A DNA stretch of 64,000 nt. It comes from Streptomyces cyaneochromogenes. Lineage in GTDB: Bacteria; Actinomycetota; Actinomycetes; Streptomycetales; Streptomycetaceae. The stretch spans positions 2,852,001-2,916,000 of the forward strand of contig NZ_CP034539.1 of assembly GCF_003963535.1 (NCBI RefSeq). Reading direction: 5' to 3'. A program made the position numbers and the translations under genes. Shown here piece after piece: positions 8,508 through 15,775 of this stretch. The notes beneath the pieces are model-generated. The model worked only from the letters and a program-made list of their open reading frames with translations, was not told the origin of the DNA and searched no databases. Every line of letters starts with the position of its first letter. The first letter of the stretch is position 1.

Positions 8508-9725
8508 TCATACGGCGTCCTCCGCGGCGCGGGTACGGCTCTTGACCGGCAGGATCGCATGGACGCGGAAGCCGCCTCCGTAGCGGGGGCCGGTGGTGAG
8601 CGTGCCGCGCAGGGCGGTGACGCGCTCGCGCATGCCGAGCAGGCCGTGGCCGCCGCCCTCGGGGGTGTCGTCCTCGCCGGCACCGTCGTCCAGGACGGTG
8701 ATCTCGACGTTCGGGCCCACGCGCACGACGCTGACCTCGGCCTTGGCGTCCGGGCCCGCGTGCTTCTGCACGTTGGTGAGGGCCTCCTGGATGACGCGGT
8801 AGGCGGCGAGGTCGACGGCGGCGGGGAGGGTGGTGCCCTGGTCGGCGCGGGCGACCTCCACCGGGAGGCCCGCGCTGCGGAAGGTGCCCGCGAGTTCGTC
8901 GAGGCGATCGAGGCCGGGGGCGGGTTCGGTGGGGGCCTCGGGGTCGCCGGACTGGCGGAGCAGGCCGACGGTGGCGCGGAGTTCGTTGAGCGCGGAGCGG
9001 CTGGCCTCGCGTACGTGGGCCAGGGCCTCCTTGGCCTGGTCGGGGCGCTTGTCCATGACGTGGGCGGCGACGCCGGCCTGGACGTTGACGAGGGCGATGT
9101 GGTGGGCGACGACGTCGTGCAGGTCCCGGGCGATCCGCAGGCGCTCCTCGGCGACGCGGCGGCGGGCCTCCTCCTCGCGGGTGCGCTCGGCTCGTTCGGC
9201 GCGCTCACGGATGGCGGCGACGACTGCGCGGCGGCTGCGGACCGCGTCGCCGGCGGTGGCGCCGATGCCGGTCCAGGCGAAGATGGCGAGGTTCTCCTGG
9301 GCGTACCAGGGCAGCGGGCCGGCGAGCATGGCGGAGCCGGTGAGGACGGTCATGGTGAGCAGGCCGACGCGCCAGGTGGTGGGGCGGTCGGTGGTCGAGG
9401 CGACGGTGTAGAGCGCGATGACCGCGGACATGGCGACGGGGGCGCGGGGGTCGCCGGTGACGGACTCGACCAGGGCCACGGCGCCGGTGACGGCGAGGAC
9501 CGTCATGGGGGCGCGGCGGCGGAAGACCAGCGCCGCGGCGCCGACGGCGATGAGGACGAGGCTGAGTGCGTCCGGGGTGCGGAAGGTCCAGGTGACCCCG
9601 GCCTTCCCGTGCGGGTCCACGAACGATCCGGCCACCATGCAGGCGAGTACGCCCACGGCCAGCGCCGCGTCCAGCGCCATGGGGTGCGCTTTCAGATGCC
9701 GACGGGCTCGTTCGAGGGTGCTCAC
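8508..9725 (-). CDS. NarL-type sensor histidine kinase
   Basis: 405 residues. Residues 15-160 contain about five hydrophobic helices and almost no extracytoplasmic loops, typical of intramembrane-sensing kinases. The HisKA_3 dimerisation region has IARDLHDVVAHHIA with phospho-accepting His203. The ATPase domain carries the N-box-like YRVIQEALTNVQKHA and the G-box GGGHGLLGMRERV. With the downstream response regulator it forms a two-component system, next to an RND pump on one side and the PspAA/PspA genes on the other, so a cell-envelope stress signal is plausible. Its start is a GTG at 9725; ribosome-site support is weak. Confidence 0.9.
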   Translation of the reverse strand: MSTLERARRHLKAHPMALDAALAVGVLACMVAGSFVDPHGKAGVTWTFRTPDALSLVLIAVGAAALVFRRRAPMTVLAVTGAVALVESVTGDPRAPVAMSAVIALYTVASTTDRPTTWRVGLLTMTVLTGSAMLAGPLPWYAQENLAIFAWTGIGATAGDAVRSRRAVVAAIRERAERAERTREEEARRRVAEERLRIARDLHDVVAHHIALVNVQAGVAAHVMDKRPDQAKEALAHVREASRSALNELRATVGLLRQSGDPEAPTEPAPGLDRLDELAGTFRSAGLPVEVARADQGTTLPAAVDLAAYRVIQEALTNVQKHAGPDAKAEVSVVRVGPNVEITVLDDGAGEDDTPEGGGHGLLGMRERVTALRGTLTTGPRYGGGFRVHAILPVKSRTRAAEDAV

Positions 9726-9814
9726 GTCTGATTACGGTACGGCGTCCCCGCGGGGCTTGGAACGGGGGCCAACTGGAGGTTCCTGGTCTGATGCGCCCGG
9801 CGTCGCGGTCCGAG

Positions 9815-9893
9815 TCCCTGGGGGCTGCGGCCCCCGGACCCCGCTTCGACCCTGAACGGGCCTCGTCCTCAAACGCCGGACGGGCTGATGCGA
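9815..9893. repeat. dispersed Streptomyces repeat with terminator-like hairpin
   Basis: The stretch has GGGGGC (9820-9825) pairing with GCCCCC (9830-9835), then GACCCTGAACGGGCCTCGTC and AACGCCGGACGGGCTG. I recognise this block from intergenic regions of many Streptomyces chromosomes. A related inverted copy lies near 57841-57910. On the minus strand it would separate the PspAA transcript from the kinase gene. Confidence 0.55.
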
Positions 9894-9894
9894 C

Positions 9895-10182
9895 TCACCC
9901 CGGGATCAAGCCGTCATCGCTCAGCAGCTCCCGGACCTCCTCCAAGGTCGCATCCGGCGACGGCAGGATCAGTTCCGACGGTTCCAGGGAGTCGTCGGGC
10001 AGGGGCTCGCCCATGTCCCGGACCTTCTCGAGCAGGGCGTGCAGGGTGGCGCGGAAACCGGGGCCGTCGCCGTTCTCCATCTCCGCCAGGAGCTCGTCGT
10101 CGAGCTTGTTCAGCTCGGGCAGGTGGCTGTCGGACAGCTTCACCTGCCCCTCGCCCATGATCCGGATGATCATGTCGCCCAT
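9895..10182 (-). CDS. pspAA: PspA-associated protein PspAA
   Basis: 95 residues beginning MGDMIIRIMGEGQ, with the acidic, leucine-rich remainder typical of PspAA, the small partner encoded after pspA in actinobacteria. AGGAGGG at 10186-10192 is an almost ideal ribosome site for ATG 10182. The gene follows pspA by 33 bases on the same strand, so they are very probably cotranscribed. In the phage-shock system PspA binds stressed membrane; PspAA is thought to assist, with its mechanism unclear. There is no membrane segment. Confidence 0.85.
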   Translation of the reverse strand: MGDMIIRIMGEGQVKLSDSHLPELNKLDDELLAEMENGDGPGFRATLHALLEKVRDMGEPLPDDSLEPSELILPSPDATLEEVRELLSDDGLIPG

Positions 10183-10215
10183 CGCGCCCTCCTAGGCGTG
10201 GGCCCCGGCCGTCGG

Positions 10216-11013
10216 CTACTGCTTGTCGAAGCGCGGGGTGTCCTGCGGCTGCTGCTGGGACTGCGACTGGCCGTTGCCGCCCTCGATGGCCTGCTGTCCG
10301 CCGGCCGAGCCGCCCGCCAGTTCCGCCTTCATGCGCTGCAGCTCCAGCTCTACATCCGTACCACCGGAGAGCCGGTCCAGCTCGGCCTGGATGTCGTCCT
10401 TGTGCATGCCGGACTGGTCGTCCAGGGCGCCGGAGGCGAGCAGTTCGTCGATGGCACCCGCGCGTGCCTGGAGCTGGGCCGTCTTGTCCTCGGCCCGCTG
10501 GATCGCCAGGCCGACGTCGCCCATCTCCTCCGAGATGCCGGAGAACGCCTCGCCGATCCGGGTCTGTGCCTGGGCCGCGGTGTACGTGGCCTTGATCGTC
10601 TCCTTCTTGGTGCGGAAGGCGTCGACCTTCGCCTGCAGACGCTGGGCCGCGAGGGTGAGCTTCTCCTCCTCGCCCTGCAGCGTCGCGTGCTGGGTCTCCA
10701 GGTCCGTCACCTGCTGCTGGAGGGCGGCGCGGCGCGACAGCGCCTCGCGGGCCAGGTCCTCGCGGCCCAGCGCGAGCGCCTTGCGGCCCTGGTCCTCCAG
10801 CTTCGACGACTGCTGCTGGAGTTGGTTGAGCTGGAGTTCCAGCCGCTTGCGCGAGGTGGCCACGTCCGCGACGCCGCGACGGACCTTCTGGAGCAGTTCC
10901 AGCTGCTTCTGGTACGAGTAATCGAGGGTCTCGCGCGGGTCCTCGGCCCGGTCAAGGGCCTTGTTCGCCTTCGCGCGGAAGATCATCCCCATACGCTTCA
11001 TGACACCGCTCAT
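10216..11013 (-). CDS. pspA: PspA/IM30 family membrane-stress protein
   Basis: 265 residues starting at ATG 11013 (MSGVMKRMGMIFRAKANKAL). The amphipathic N-terminal helix is followed by a long coiled coil from about 25 to 220 with ALDRAEDPRETLDYSY and repeated QLNQLQQQ and LETQHATLQ heptads. The tail is disordered and Gln/Gly-rich (QSQSQQQPQDTP). PspA homologues form oligomers that bind damaged cytoplasmic membrane and support its integrity. The frame stays open upstream to 11208, but that part has atypical composition and no ribosome site, so the later start is preferred; an alternative is ATG 11001. It is the first gene of a minus-strand run through pspAA to the two-component system. Confidence 0.9.
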   Translation of the reverse strand: MSGVMKRMGMIFRAKANKALDRAEDPRETLDYSYQKQLELLQKVRRGVADVATSRKRLELQLNQLQQQSSKLEDQGRKALALGREDLAREALSRRAALQQQVTDLETQHATLQGEEEKLTLAAQRLQAKVDAFRTKKETIKATYTAAQAQTRIGEAFSGISEEMGDVGLAIQRAEDKTAQLQARAGAIDELLASGALDDQSGMHKDDIQAELDRLSGGTDVELELQRMKAELAGGSAGGQQAIEGGNGQSQSQQQPQDTPRFDKQ

Positions 11014-11334
11014 GGGCTTCGCGCGCCCCCTTCTGACGTCCAGCTCCAGCTCTGCGACAGAACCCACAGTACGGGCCCTGCATCCATTGACGCACTGTTC
11101 GGGGACGGATGCGCTCATCCCCAAGGACGACTGCGTACGCTCCCGCTCCGGCGTAAGGAGTAGGTGACTCCCGGGTGTCGGCCGGGTGCCGACACAGGTG
11201 CCCCCCACGGGCCTGCCCGTGGTCTCCTCGGGGCCGCCGAACGGACCGTCTGCAACGTCCCCTCTGTCCCCCTACGACGACTGGTGTTGCCGGATCGTTC
11301 CCCACCGGGCTGGGGTCCATGCCCCGGGACCCCG

Positions 11335-11340
11335 TACCCT
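11335..11340 (+). promoter_or_regulatory. candidate -10 box for a leaderless transcript
   Basis: TACCCT lies eight bases before the GTG of the DUF3043 gene, which has no ribosome site. Transcription would then start at or next to the start codon. No strong -35 box is visible. Confidence 0.45.
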
Positions 11341-11348
11341 TGGGTTTT

Positions 11349-11948
11349 GTGTTCCGTAGCCGTGCGAAGGATGAGAAGGCCCAGGCAGCCGACAAGGCGC
11401 CGGTGACCGACTCCAACGAGACCCGCCACCCCGAGGCCCCCAAGGGCCGCCCCACGCCCAAGCGCAGTGAGGCCCAGTCGCAGCGTCGGAGCGTGGCCAA
11501 CACGTCGATGACGCGCAAGGACGCCGCCAAGCGCCAGCGCGAGGAGCGCCGGGCCGCCCTGGAGAAGCAGCGCCAGGCGCTGGCCGGGGGCGACGAGCGG
11601 TATCTGCCGGCCCGTGACAAGGGTCCGGTCCGCAAGTTCGCGCGGGACTTCATCGACTCCCGCTTCAACATCGCGGAGTTCTTCCTGCCGATGGCCGTGG
11701 TCATCCTGGTGCTGAGCATGGTCCAGGTGCCGGCGCTGCAGAACATCGCGCTGCTGCTGTGGCTGGTCGTGATCGTGCTGATCGTGCTCGACTCGATCGT
11801 CACCGGCGTCCGCCTGAAGAAGCGGCTGAACGAGCGCTTCCCCGACGACAACCGGCGCGGCGCCGTCGCCTACGCGCTGATGCGCTCTCTCCAGATGCGT
11901 CGGCTCCGGCTGCCGAAGCCGCAGGTCAAGCGCGGAGAGCGGCCCTGA
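11349..11948 (+). CDS. DUF3043 membrane protein
   Basis: 199 residues from GTG 11349 (FRSRAKDEK). The first 90 residues are highly charged, with RRSVANTSMTRKDAAKRQREERR, and should be cytoplasmic. Two transmembrane helices follow, IAEFFLPMAVVILVLSMV and IALLLWLVVIVLIVLDSIV, then a basic tail VRLKKRLNERFP..RMRRLRLPKPQVK. This is the DUF3043 family found across actinobacteria; function unknown. The start is chosen because residues after it match the family and a TACCCT box sits eight bases before it, suggesting a leaderless mRNA. Its stop overlaps the next gene. Confidence 0.82.
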   Translation: MFRSRAKDEKAQAADKAPVTDSNETRHPEAPKGRPTPKRSEAQSQRRSVANTSMTRKDAAKRQREERRAALEKQRQALAGGDERYLPARDKGPVRKFARDFIDSRFNIAEFFLPMAVVILVLSMVQVPALQNIALLLWLVVIVLIVLDSIVTGVRLKKRLNERFPDDNRRGAVAYALMRSLQMRRLRLPKPQVKRGERP

Positions 11949-12733
11949 GCGCAGCCGCTTTTTCCGGGGGTGCGGCCGATGCCTGGCTGAGCAAGCTCGG
12001 CGGGCTGCGTGATGTCGTACGACAGGAGCTGGTCGCCCGGCAGCTCGACGAGCAGATAGCCGGGCGGTTCCCGGTCGGGCAGCGGCTGCGGGTGCTCGAC
12101 GTGGGAATGGGCCAGGGCACGCAGGCGCTGCGCCTGGCCCGGGCCGGGCACCAGGTGACCGGTGTGGAGCAGGACCCGCAGATGATCGCGGCGGCCCGCG
12201 AGGAGCTCGCCGGCGAGCCCGAGGGGATCCGGGAGCGGGTCCGTATCGTCCAGGGGGACGGGCGGGACACCGGTGTCCACTTCCTGCCGGGCAGCTTCGA
12301 CGTCGTGCTCTGTCACGGCGTGCTGATGTACATCGAGGAGCCCGATCCGCTGCTGGCCGGGCTGGCCCGGATGCTCGCCCCGGGCGGACTGCTGTCCCTG
12401 CTCGTGCGCAACGGCGACGCGCTGGCCGTGCGGCCGGGGCTGGGCGGGGACTGGGCCGGGGCGCTGACCGCCTTCGACACGACCACGTATCGCAATCGGC
12501 TGGGGCTCGACGTACGGGCGGACCGGCTCGCGGAGCTGACGTCGACGCTCGCGGGCATCGGGGCGCCGCTGCACGTCTGGTACGGGGTGCGGGTCTTCAC
12601 CGACACGGCGGCCGACGGGGCCGAGATCCCGGCGGACGTCGAGGCGCTGCTGGCGGTCGAGGAGCGGGCCGGGAAGACGGATCCGTATCGGGGCATCGCG
12701 GCGTTGCTGCATCTGTGCGGAGTACGCGGCTGA
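11945..12733 (+). CDS. class I SAM-dependent methyltransferase, apparent CTG start
   Basis: 262 residues. The Rossmann motif I is VLDVGMGQGTQAL near 45; GVEQDPQMI and VQGDGRD supply the next cofactor contacts, and DVVLCHGVLMYIEEP is motif IV/post-I. The C-terminal part resembles the SmtA/CmoM-like group, which supports an RNA or small-molecule substrate without naming it. No ATG, GTG or TTG lies in frame between a distant ATG at 11759, inside the membrane-anchor region of the upstream gene, and the start of homology. CTG 11945 overlaps the preceding stop as CTGA and has GGAGAG (11934-11939) at the right spacing. The gene is thus coupled to the DUF3043 gene and ends at a shared terminator. Confidence 0.8.
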   Translation: MSAAAFSGGAADAWLSKLGGLRDVVRQELVARQLDEQIAGRFPVGQRLRVLDVGMGQGTQALRLARAGHQVTGVEQDPQMIAAAREELAGEPEGIRERVRIVQGDGRDTGVHFLPGSFDVVLCHGVLMYIEEPDPLLAGLARMLAPGGLLSLLVRNGDALAVRPGLGGDWAGALTAFDTTTYRNRLGLDVRADRLAELTSTLAGIGAPLHVWYGVRVFTDTAADGAEIPADVEALLAVEERAGKTDPYRGIAALLHLCGVRG

Positions 12734-12755
12734 GCGCGTTCGGGCGAGCGGTGAC

Positions 12756-12784
12756 GGGGGCGAGGGTGTACGGCCCTCGCCCCC
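12756..12784. terminator. bidirectional hairpin between convergent genes
   Basis: GGGGGCGAGGG (12756-12766) pairs perfectly with CCCTCGCCCCC (12774-12784) over a seven-base loop. It lies between the methyltransferase and the convergent 69-residue gene. There is no T-run, as is common in Streptomyces. Confidence 0.7.
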
Positions 12785-12791
12785 GGTCCGG

Positions 12792-13001
12792 TCATGCCTC
12801 GGCGTGCAGGCTCATCGGCCCGTAGATCTCGGCGGCGTCCTCGAACAGCCGCACCTGGTCGGCGCCGCCTTCCTGCAGGGCCTTCCAGTGCTCCCCGATC
12901 CAGGACTCGGCGTCCCCCTGCGTGGTGAACTCTTCGGGCTGCACGGCGGGTTGGACCTCCGCCCCGTCCGCCTTCTCGAACCGCCACGTCCATGCCGCCA
13001 T
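12792..13001 (-). CDS. small conserved Streptomyces protein
   Basis: 69 residues, MAAWTWRFEKADGAEV at the start, then EEFTTQGDAESWIGEHW, QVRLFEDAAEIYGPMSLHAE at the end. I recognise this as a widely conserved small cytoplasmic protein of Streptomyces without known function. The start at 13001 is favoured over 13013 because TTGGAGG ends five bases upstream. Acidic, with two Trp residues in a predicted beta strand; no membrane segment. Confidence 0.72.
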   Translation of the reverse strand: MAAWTWRFEKADGAEVQPAVQPEEFTTQGDAESWIGEHWKALQEGGADQVRLFEDAAEIYGPMSLHAEA

Positions 13002-13087
13002 GTACGCCTCCAAGGTGTCAGCACATGCAGAGCACGAGCCTATGTGCTCCGCGGGTGAGCCGGAACACGATCAAGGTAGTGGGTCAC

Positions 13088-13156
13088 TTGCGGGCCGTGG
13101 GGGCCGGTCGCGCCCGCGCGGCGCAGCGGCATGTCGTCAGGGTCCCGCGCCCCTGA
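13088..13156. repeat. degenerate copy of the dispersed 70-80 bp repeat
   Basis: Shares TGCGGG, GGTCGCGCCCGCGCGGCG and CCCGCGCCCCTGA, in the same order, with the copies at 20432 and 22928. It is more diverged than the others and lies between the small gene and cobU. Confidence 0.5.
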
Positions 13157-13216
13157 CTGGCGCTCCTTCGGGGCCGCCGGTGCGCGCGACCACTCGCGAC
13201 CGGCGAAAATCGGTCC

Positions 13217-14419
13217 GTGGAACTGACTCTCCTCGGCACCGGTGCCCCCGCGGGACTCCCCCGCCCCGACTGTCCGTGCGCGGCGTGTGCCAGTGCGCTC
13301 GGTGATGACGCGCGGGCGGCGACCGCGTTGCTCGTGGACGGGGCGCTGTTGCTCGATCTGACGCCCGGGGCGGCGTTCGCGGCTGCTCGGGCGGGGCGTT
13401 CGCTGGGCGGCGTACGGCAGGTGTTGCTGTCGCATCCGCACAACGGGCCGGCCGTCGAGGTGCCCGCGGGGCTGCCGCAGCCCGGTCGGGTGCCGGACGG
13501 GCGGGAGTTGGCGTTGCTGACGGGGCATCGGGTGCGGGCCGTGGCGATGGACTCGCCGGGCACGGGGTACGCGGTGACCGGGCCGGACGGGCAGCGGCTG
13601 CTGTATCTGCCGCCGGGGGGTGCGCCGGCCGGGCTGGAGGAGGGCGCCGTCGGGATGTACGACATGGTGGTCGCCGATGTCGTGGGGCGGCCGGACGCGC
13701 TGGCCAAGCTGCGGGCGGTGGGCGCGGTCGGGCCGACGACGGATGTCGTCGCCGTCCATCTGGACCATGACGTACCGCCGGGTGCCGAGTTGCGGCGGCA
13801 GTTGGCCGCGGCGGGGGCGCGGGCGGTGCCGGACGGGGCGACGCTGGTGGTGGGGGCGTACGAGGATGTGCCGGACGTGCCCCGGCGGACCCTGGTGGTG
13901 GGCGGGGCCCGGTCCGGGAAGTCGGTGGAGGCGGAGCGGCGGCTGGAGGCCTTTCCGGACGTGCTGTACGTGGCGACCGGCGGCACCCGGGGCGGGGACA
14001 CCGAGTGGGCGGAGCGGGTCGCCGCGCACCGGGAGCGGCGGCCGGGGTCGTGGCGTACGACCGAGACGTGCGACCTGGTGCCGCTGCTGGCCGTGGACGG
14101 GCCGCCGTTGCTGATCGACTGTCTGTCCCTGTGGCTGACCGATGTCATGGACTCCGTCGGGGCGTGGGACGACGCCGTGTGGGCCGATGGCGGGGAGCGG
14201 GCCCTGCGGGAACGGGTGCGGGAGTTGACGGACGCGGTGCGGGCCACGCGGCGGACCGTGGTGGCGGTGTCCAACGAGGTGGGGTCGGGGATCGTGCCGG
14301 CGACGGCGTCGGGGCGGCGGTACCGGGACGAGCTGGGGCGGCTGAACGCGGCGTTCGCCGGGGAGTGCGAGCAGGTGGTGCTGGTGGTGGCGGGGCAGGC
14401 GCTGGTGCTGCGCGGCTAG
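13217..14419 (+). CDS. cobU: adenosylcobinamide kinase/GTP guanylyltransferase with a fused N-terminal beta-lactamase-like domain
   Basis: 400 residues. The C-terminal part from about 224 is CobU: TLVVGGARSGKSVEAE is the P-loop (229-236), VLYVATGG and AERVAAHRERRP carry the guanylylated His region, LLIDCLSLWLTD is the Walker B-like strand, and AVSNEVGSGIVP closes the site. It phosphorylates adenosylcobinamide and activates it with GTP for nucleotide-loop assembly of cobalamin, with CobT and CobS encoded nearby. The N-terminal 215 residues look like a metallo-beta-lactamase fold of the PhnP type (LTLLGTGAPAGLPRPDCPCAAC) with a reduced metal site: SHPHNGP in place of HxHxDH. ATG or GTG choice: GTG-free; the frame starts at the GTG/ATG at 13217 just after AAATCGGTCC, a weak ribosome site. 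Confidence 0.87.
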   Translation: MELTLLGTGAPAGLPRPDCPCAACASALGDDARAATALLVDGALLLDLTPGAAFAAARAGRSLGGVRQVLLSHPHNGPAVEVPAGLPQPGRVPDGRELALLTGHRVRAVAMDSPGTGYAVTGPDGQRLLYLPPGGAPAGLEEGAVGMYDMVVADVVGRPDALAKLRAVGAVGPTTDVVAVHLDHDVPPGAELRRQLAAAGARAVPDGATLVVGAYEDVPDVPRRTLVVGGARSGKSVEAERRLEAFPDVLYVATGGTRGGDTEWAERVAAHRERRPGSWRTTETCDLVPLLAVDGPPLLIDCLSLWLTDVMDSVGAWDDAVWADGGERALRERVRELTDAVRATRRTVVAVSNEVGSGIVPATASGRRYRDELGRLNAAFAGECEQVVLVVAGQALVLRG

Positions 14420-14654
14420 GCCCTGTCGTTTGGATCAGGCCGGCTGTGAGGGCAGTGCCTTCCGGCCGACCCGAGCGGGGTCTGGTGCGTGCAGCTGCAA
14501 GGCGGAGGAGGGAGTCGACGCGATGGGGGTCCCCCCGCGCGAGGTTGTTCGAGCGTGGGGGAGTCGGCGAGTGACGACAACGCGGCTGGGGTCCCCCCTC
14601 TGGGGGAGCGCGTGCCAGACCCCGCGACGCCGGCATGATCCAAACGACAGGGCC
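14419..14654. mobile_element. MITE-like element with 19-bp perfect terminal inverted repeats
   Basis: The ends are GGCCCTGTCGTTTGGATCA (14419-14437) and its exact complement (14636-14654); pairing extends to 25 bases with one mismatch. The 236-bp body has no gene but contains two GTCCCCCC-type blocks (GGGGGTCCCCCC near 14525 and GGGGTCCCCCCTC near 14589). I recognise closely similar non-coding elements in many Streptomyces chromosomes, presumably mobilised by a transposase elsewhere. The first base is also the last base of the cobU stop TAG, so insertion occurred exactly at the gene end. No target duplication is obvious. Confidence 0.7.
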
Positions 14655-14674
14655 AAGGGCCCTACTGATGGATC

Positions 14675-15547
14675 TCAGGCCGGTGCGGGCGGTGCCGCCG
14701 GGGCGGTGCGTGGTGCTGGTGCCGACGGTGCCGCGGGCCGGGTCGGCTCCTTGCGGGCGATGATCCGGTACGCGTTGGACAGGGGTGTGAGGCGGAGTAC
14801 GGGGGCCAGGACGAGGTCGATCGCCCAGGCGACGGCCACCAGGGGCGCGCCCAGCAAGGCCAGTACCGGGCCGAGGAGGAGGTTCAGCACCAGGGCGGTC
14901 GTGGCCGCGAGGTCGTACGGGATGTGCGGGGTGCGGCGGTCCGTCGCCACGATCGTGCAGCCCTGCGACCGCAGTTCCTCCTGGAGTGCGGGCAGGGGCA
15001 GCAGATGCAGGTGGCCGTGCGGGCTCTGCGGGATCCATGCCACGCCGAACAGCAGGGCGAACGCGCTGCGCGGGTTGGGCAGTTCGAGGACGAGGTGGCC
15101 GCCGGGGCGCAGGACCGCGAGGGCGGCACGGAGTTCCGCGCGGGGGTCCGGGCTGAGTTCCAGGTGGCGGAGCATGCTGACGACGTCGTAGCGGGTCCGC
15201 AGCCGAGCCGTGATCCGAGGGTCCGTCAGTTGCCCTACGTGGGCCTCCTCGATCCGCTCGGCCACGCGCGCGTGCAGGACTCTGTGGGTCGGGTCCAGGC
15301 CGTCGAACGCGGTGTAGGGAAAGACTTCCTTCGCCGCCTCCGGGAAGCGCGCGTCCCCCGTACCCACGTCCAGCCAGCTCTCCGGCTCGGCGAAGGGGAG
15401 CGTTGCGCGCGCCGCGGCTCTCAGCCGACGCGGCGAGGCCTGCCGCACGATCCTCAGGAACCGGGGGGCGTAGGTGTGGTCCCGGCACACGCCGAGGGTG
15501 AACGGGCAGGCGGCGCGGCGTCGTTCGAAGGGTGCGGTCGCGGTCAT
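14675..15547 (-). CDS. class I SAM-dependent methyltransferase with C-terminal hydrophobic segment
   Basis: 290 residues from ATG 15547, preceded by GGGAG at six bases. The early CPFTLGVCRDHTYAPRFL stretch precedes a Rossmann domain: WLDVGTGDARFP is motif I, FDGLDP motif II, YDVVSMLRHLELS the catalytic-loop region, and LRPGGHLVLELPNP motif post-II. Around 215-265 two hydrophobic helices (LVLNLLLGPVLALLGAPLVAVAWAI-like) suggest membrane association, so a lipid or polyprenyl-linked substrate is possible. The end is proline/alanine-rich. It is transcribed against cobU and cobT, between them, and need not be part of cobalamin synthesis. Confidence 0.78.
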   Translation of the reverse strand: MTATAPFERRRAACPFTLGVCRDHTYAPRFLRIVRQASPRRLRAAARATLPFAEPESWLDVGTGDARFPEAAKEVFPYTAFDGLDPTHRVLHARVAERIEEAHVGQLTDPRITARLRTRYDVVSMLRHLELSPDPRAELRAALAVLRPGGHLVLELPNPRSAFALLFGVAWIPQSPHGHLHLLPLPALQEELRSQGCTIVATDRRTPHIPYDLAATTALVLNLLLGPVLALLGAPLVAVAWAIDLVLAPVLRLTPLSNAYRIIARKEPTRPAAPSAPAPRTAPAAPPAPA

Positions 15548-15762
15548 GGCGGCTCCCGGGCGCGAGGGCGTACGGCGGGGGCGTACGGCGGGCGTACTGC
15601 GGGGGGACGGCGGAATGGTGCTGCGAGCATGCCCCGACAATCCACTGCAAAACGGAACGTATGGGATGGCGATCCAGGGTGCAACGACGTCATGCCGATG
15701 GGGCGGTGACGTGGCGGGGCCCCTGGTGGCCATGTGGCGCCGTTCTGTTCGACCGGTGCCGG

Positions 15763-15768
15763 TACTGT
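15763..15768 (+). promoter_or_regulatory. candidate -10 box for leaderless cobT transcript
   Basis: TACTGT is separated by seven bases from the cobT ATG at 15776. No ribosome site precedes that ATG. No cobalamin riboswitch is visible upstream. Confidence 0.45.
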
Positions 15769-15775
15769 TCGGCGA

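Noticed and set aside
15548..15775. Cobalamin riboswitch upstream of cobT
   Set aside because: I looked for the B12-box and a long structured leader; the cobT start lies seven bases from a -10 box, leaving no leader.
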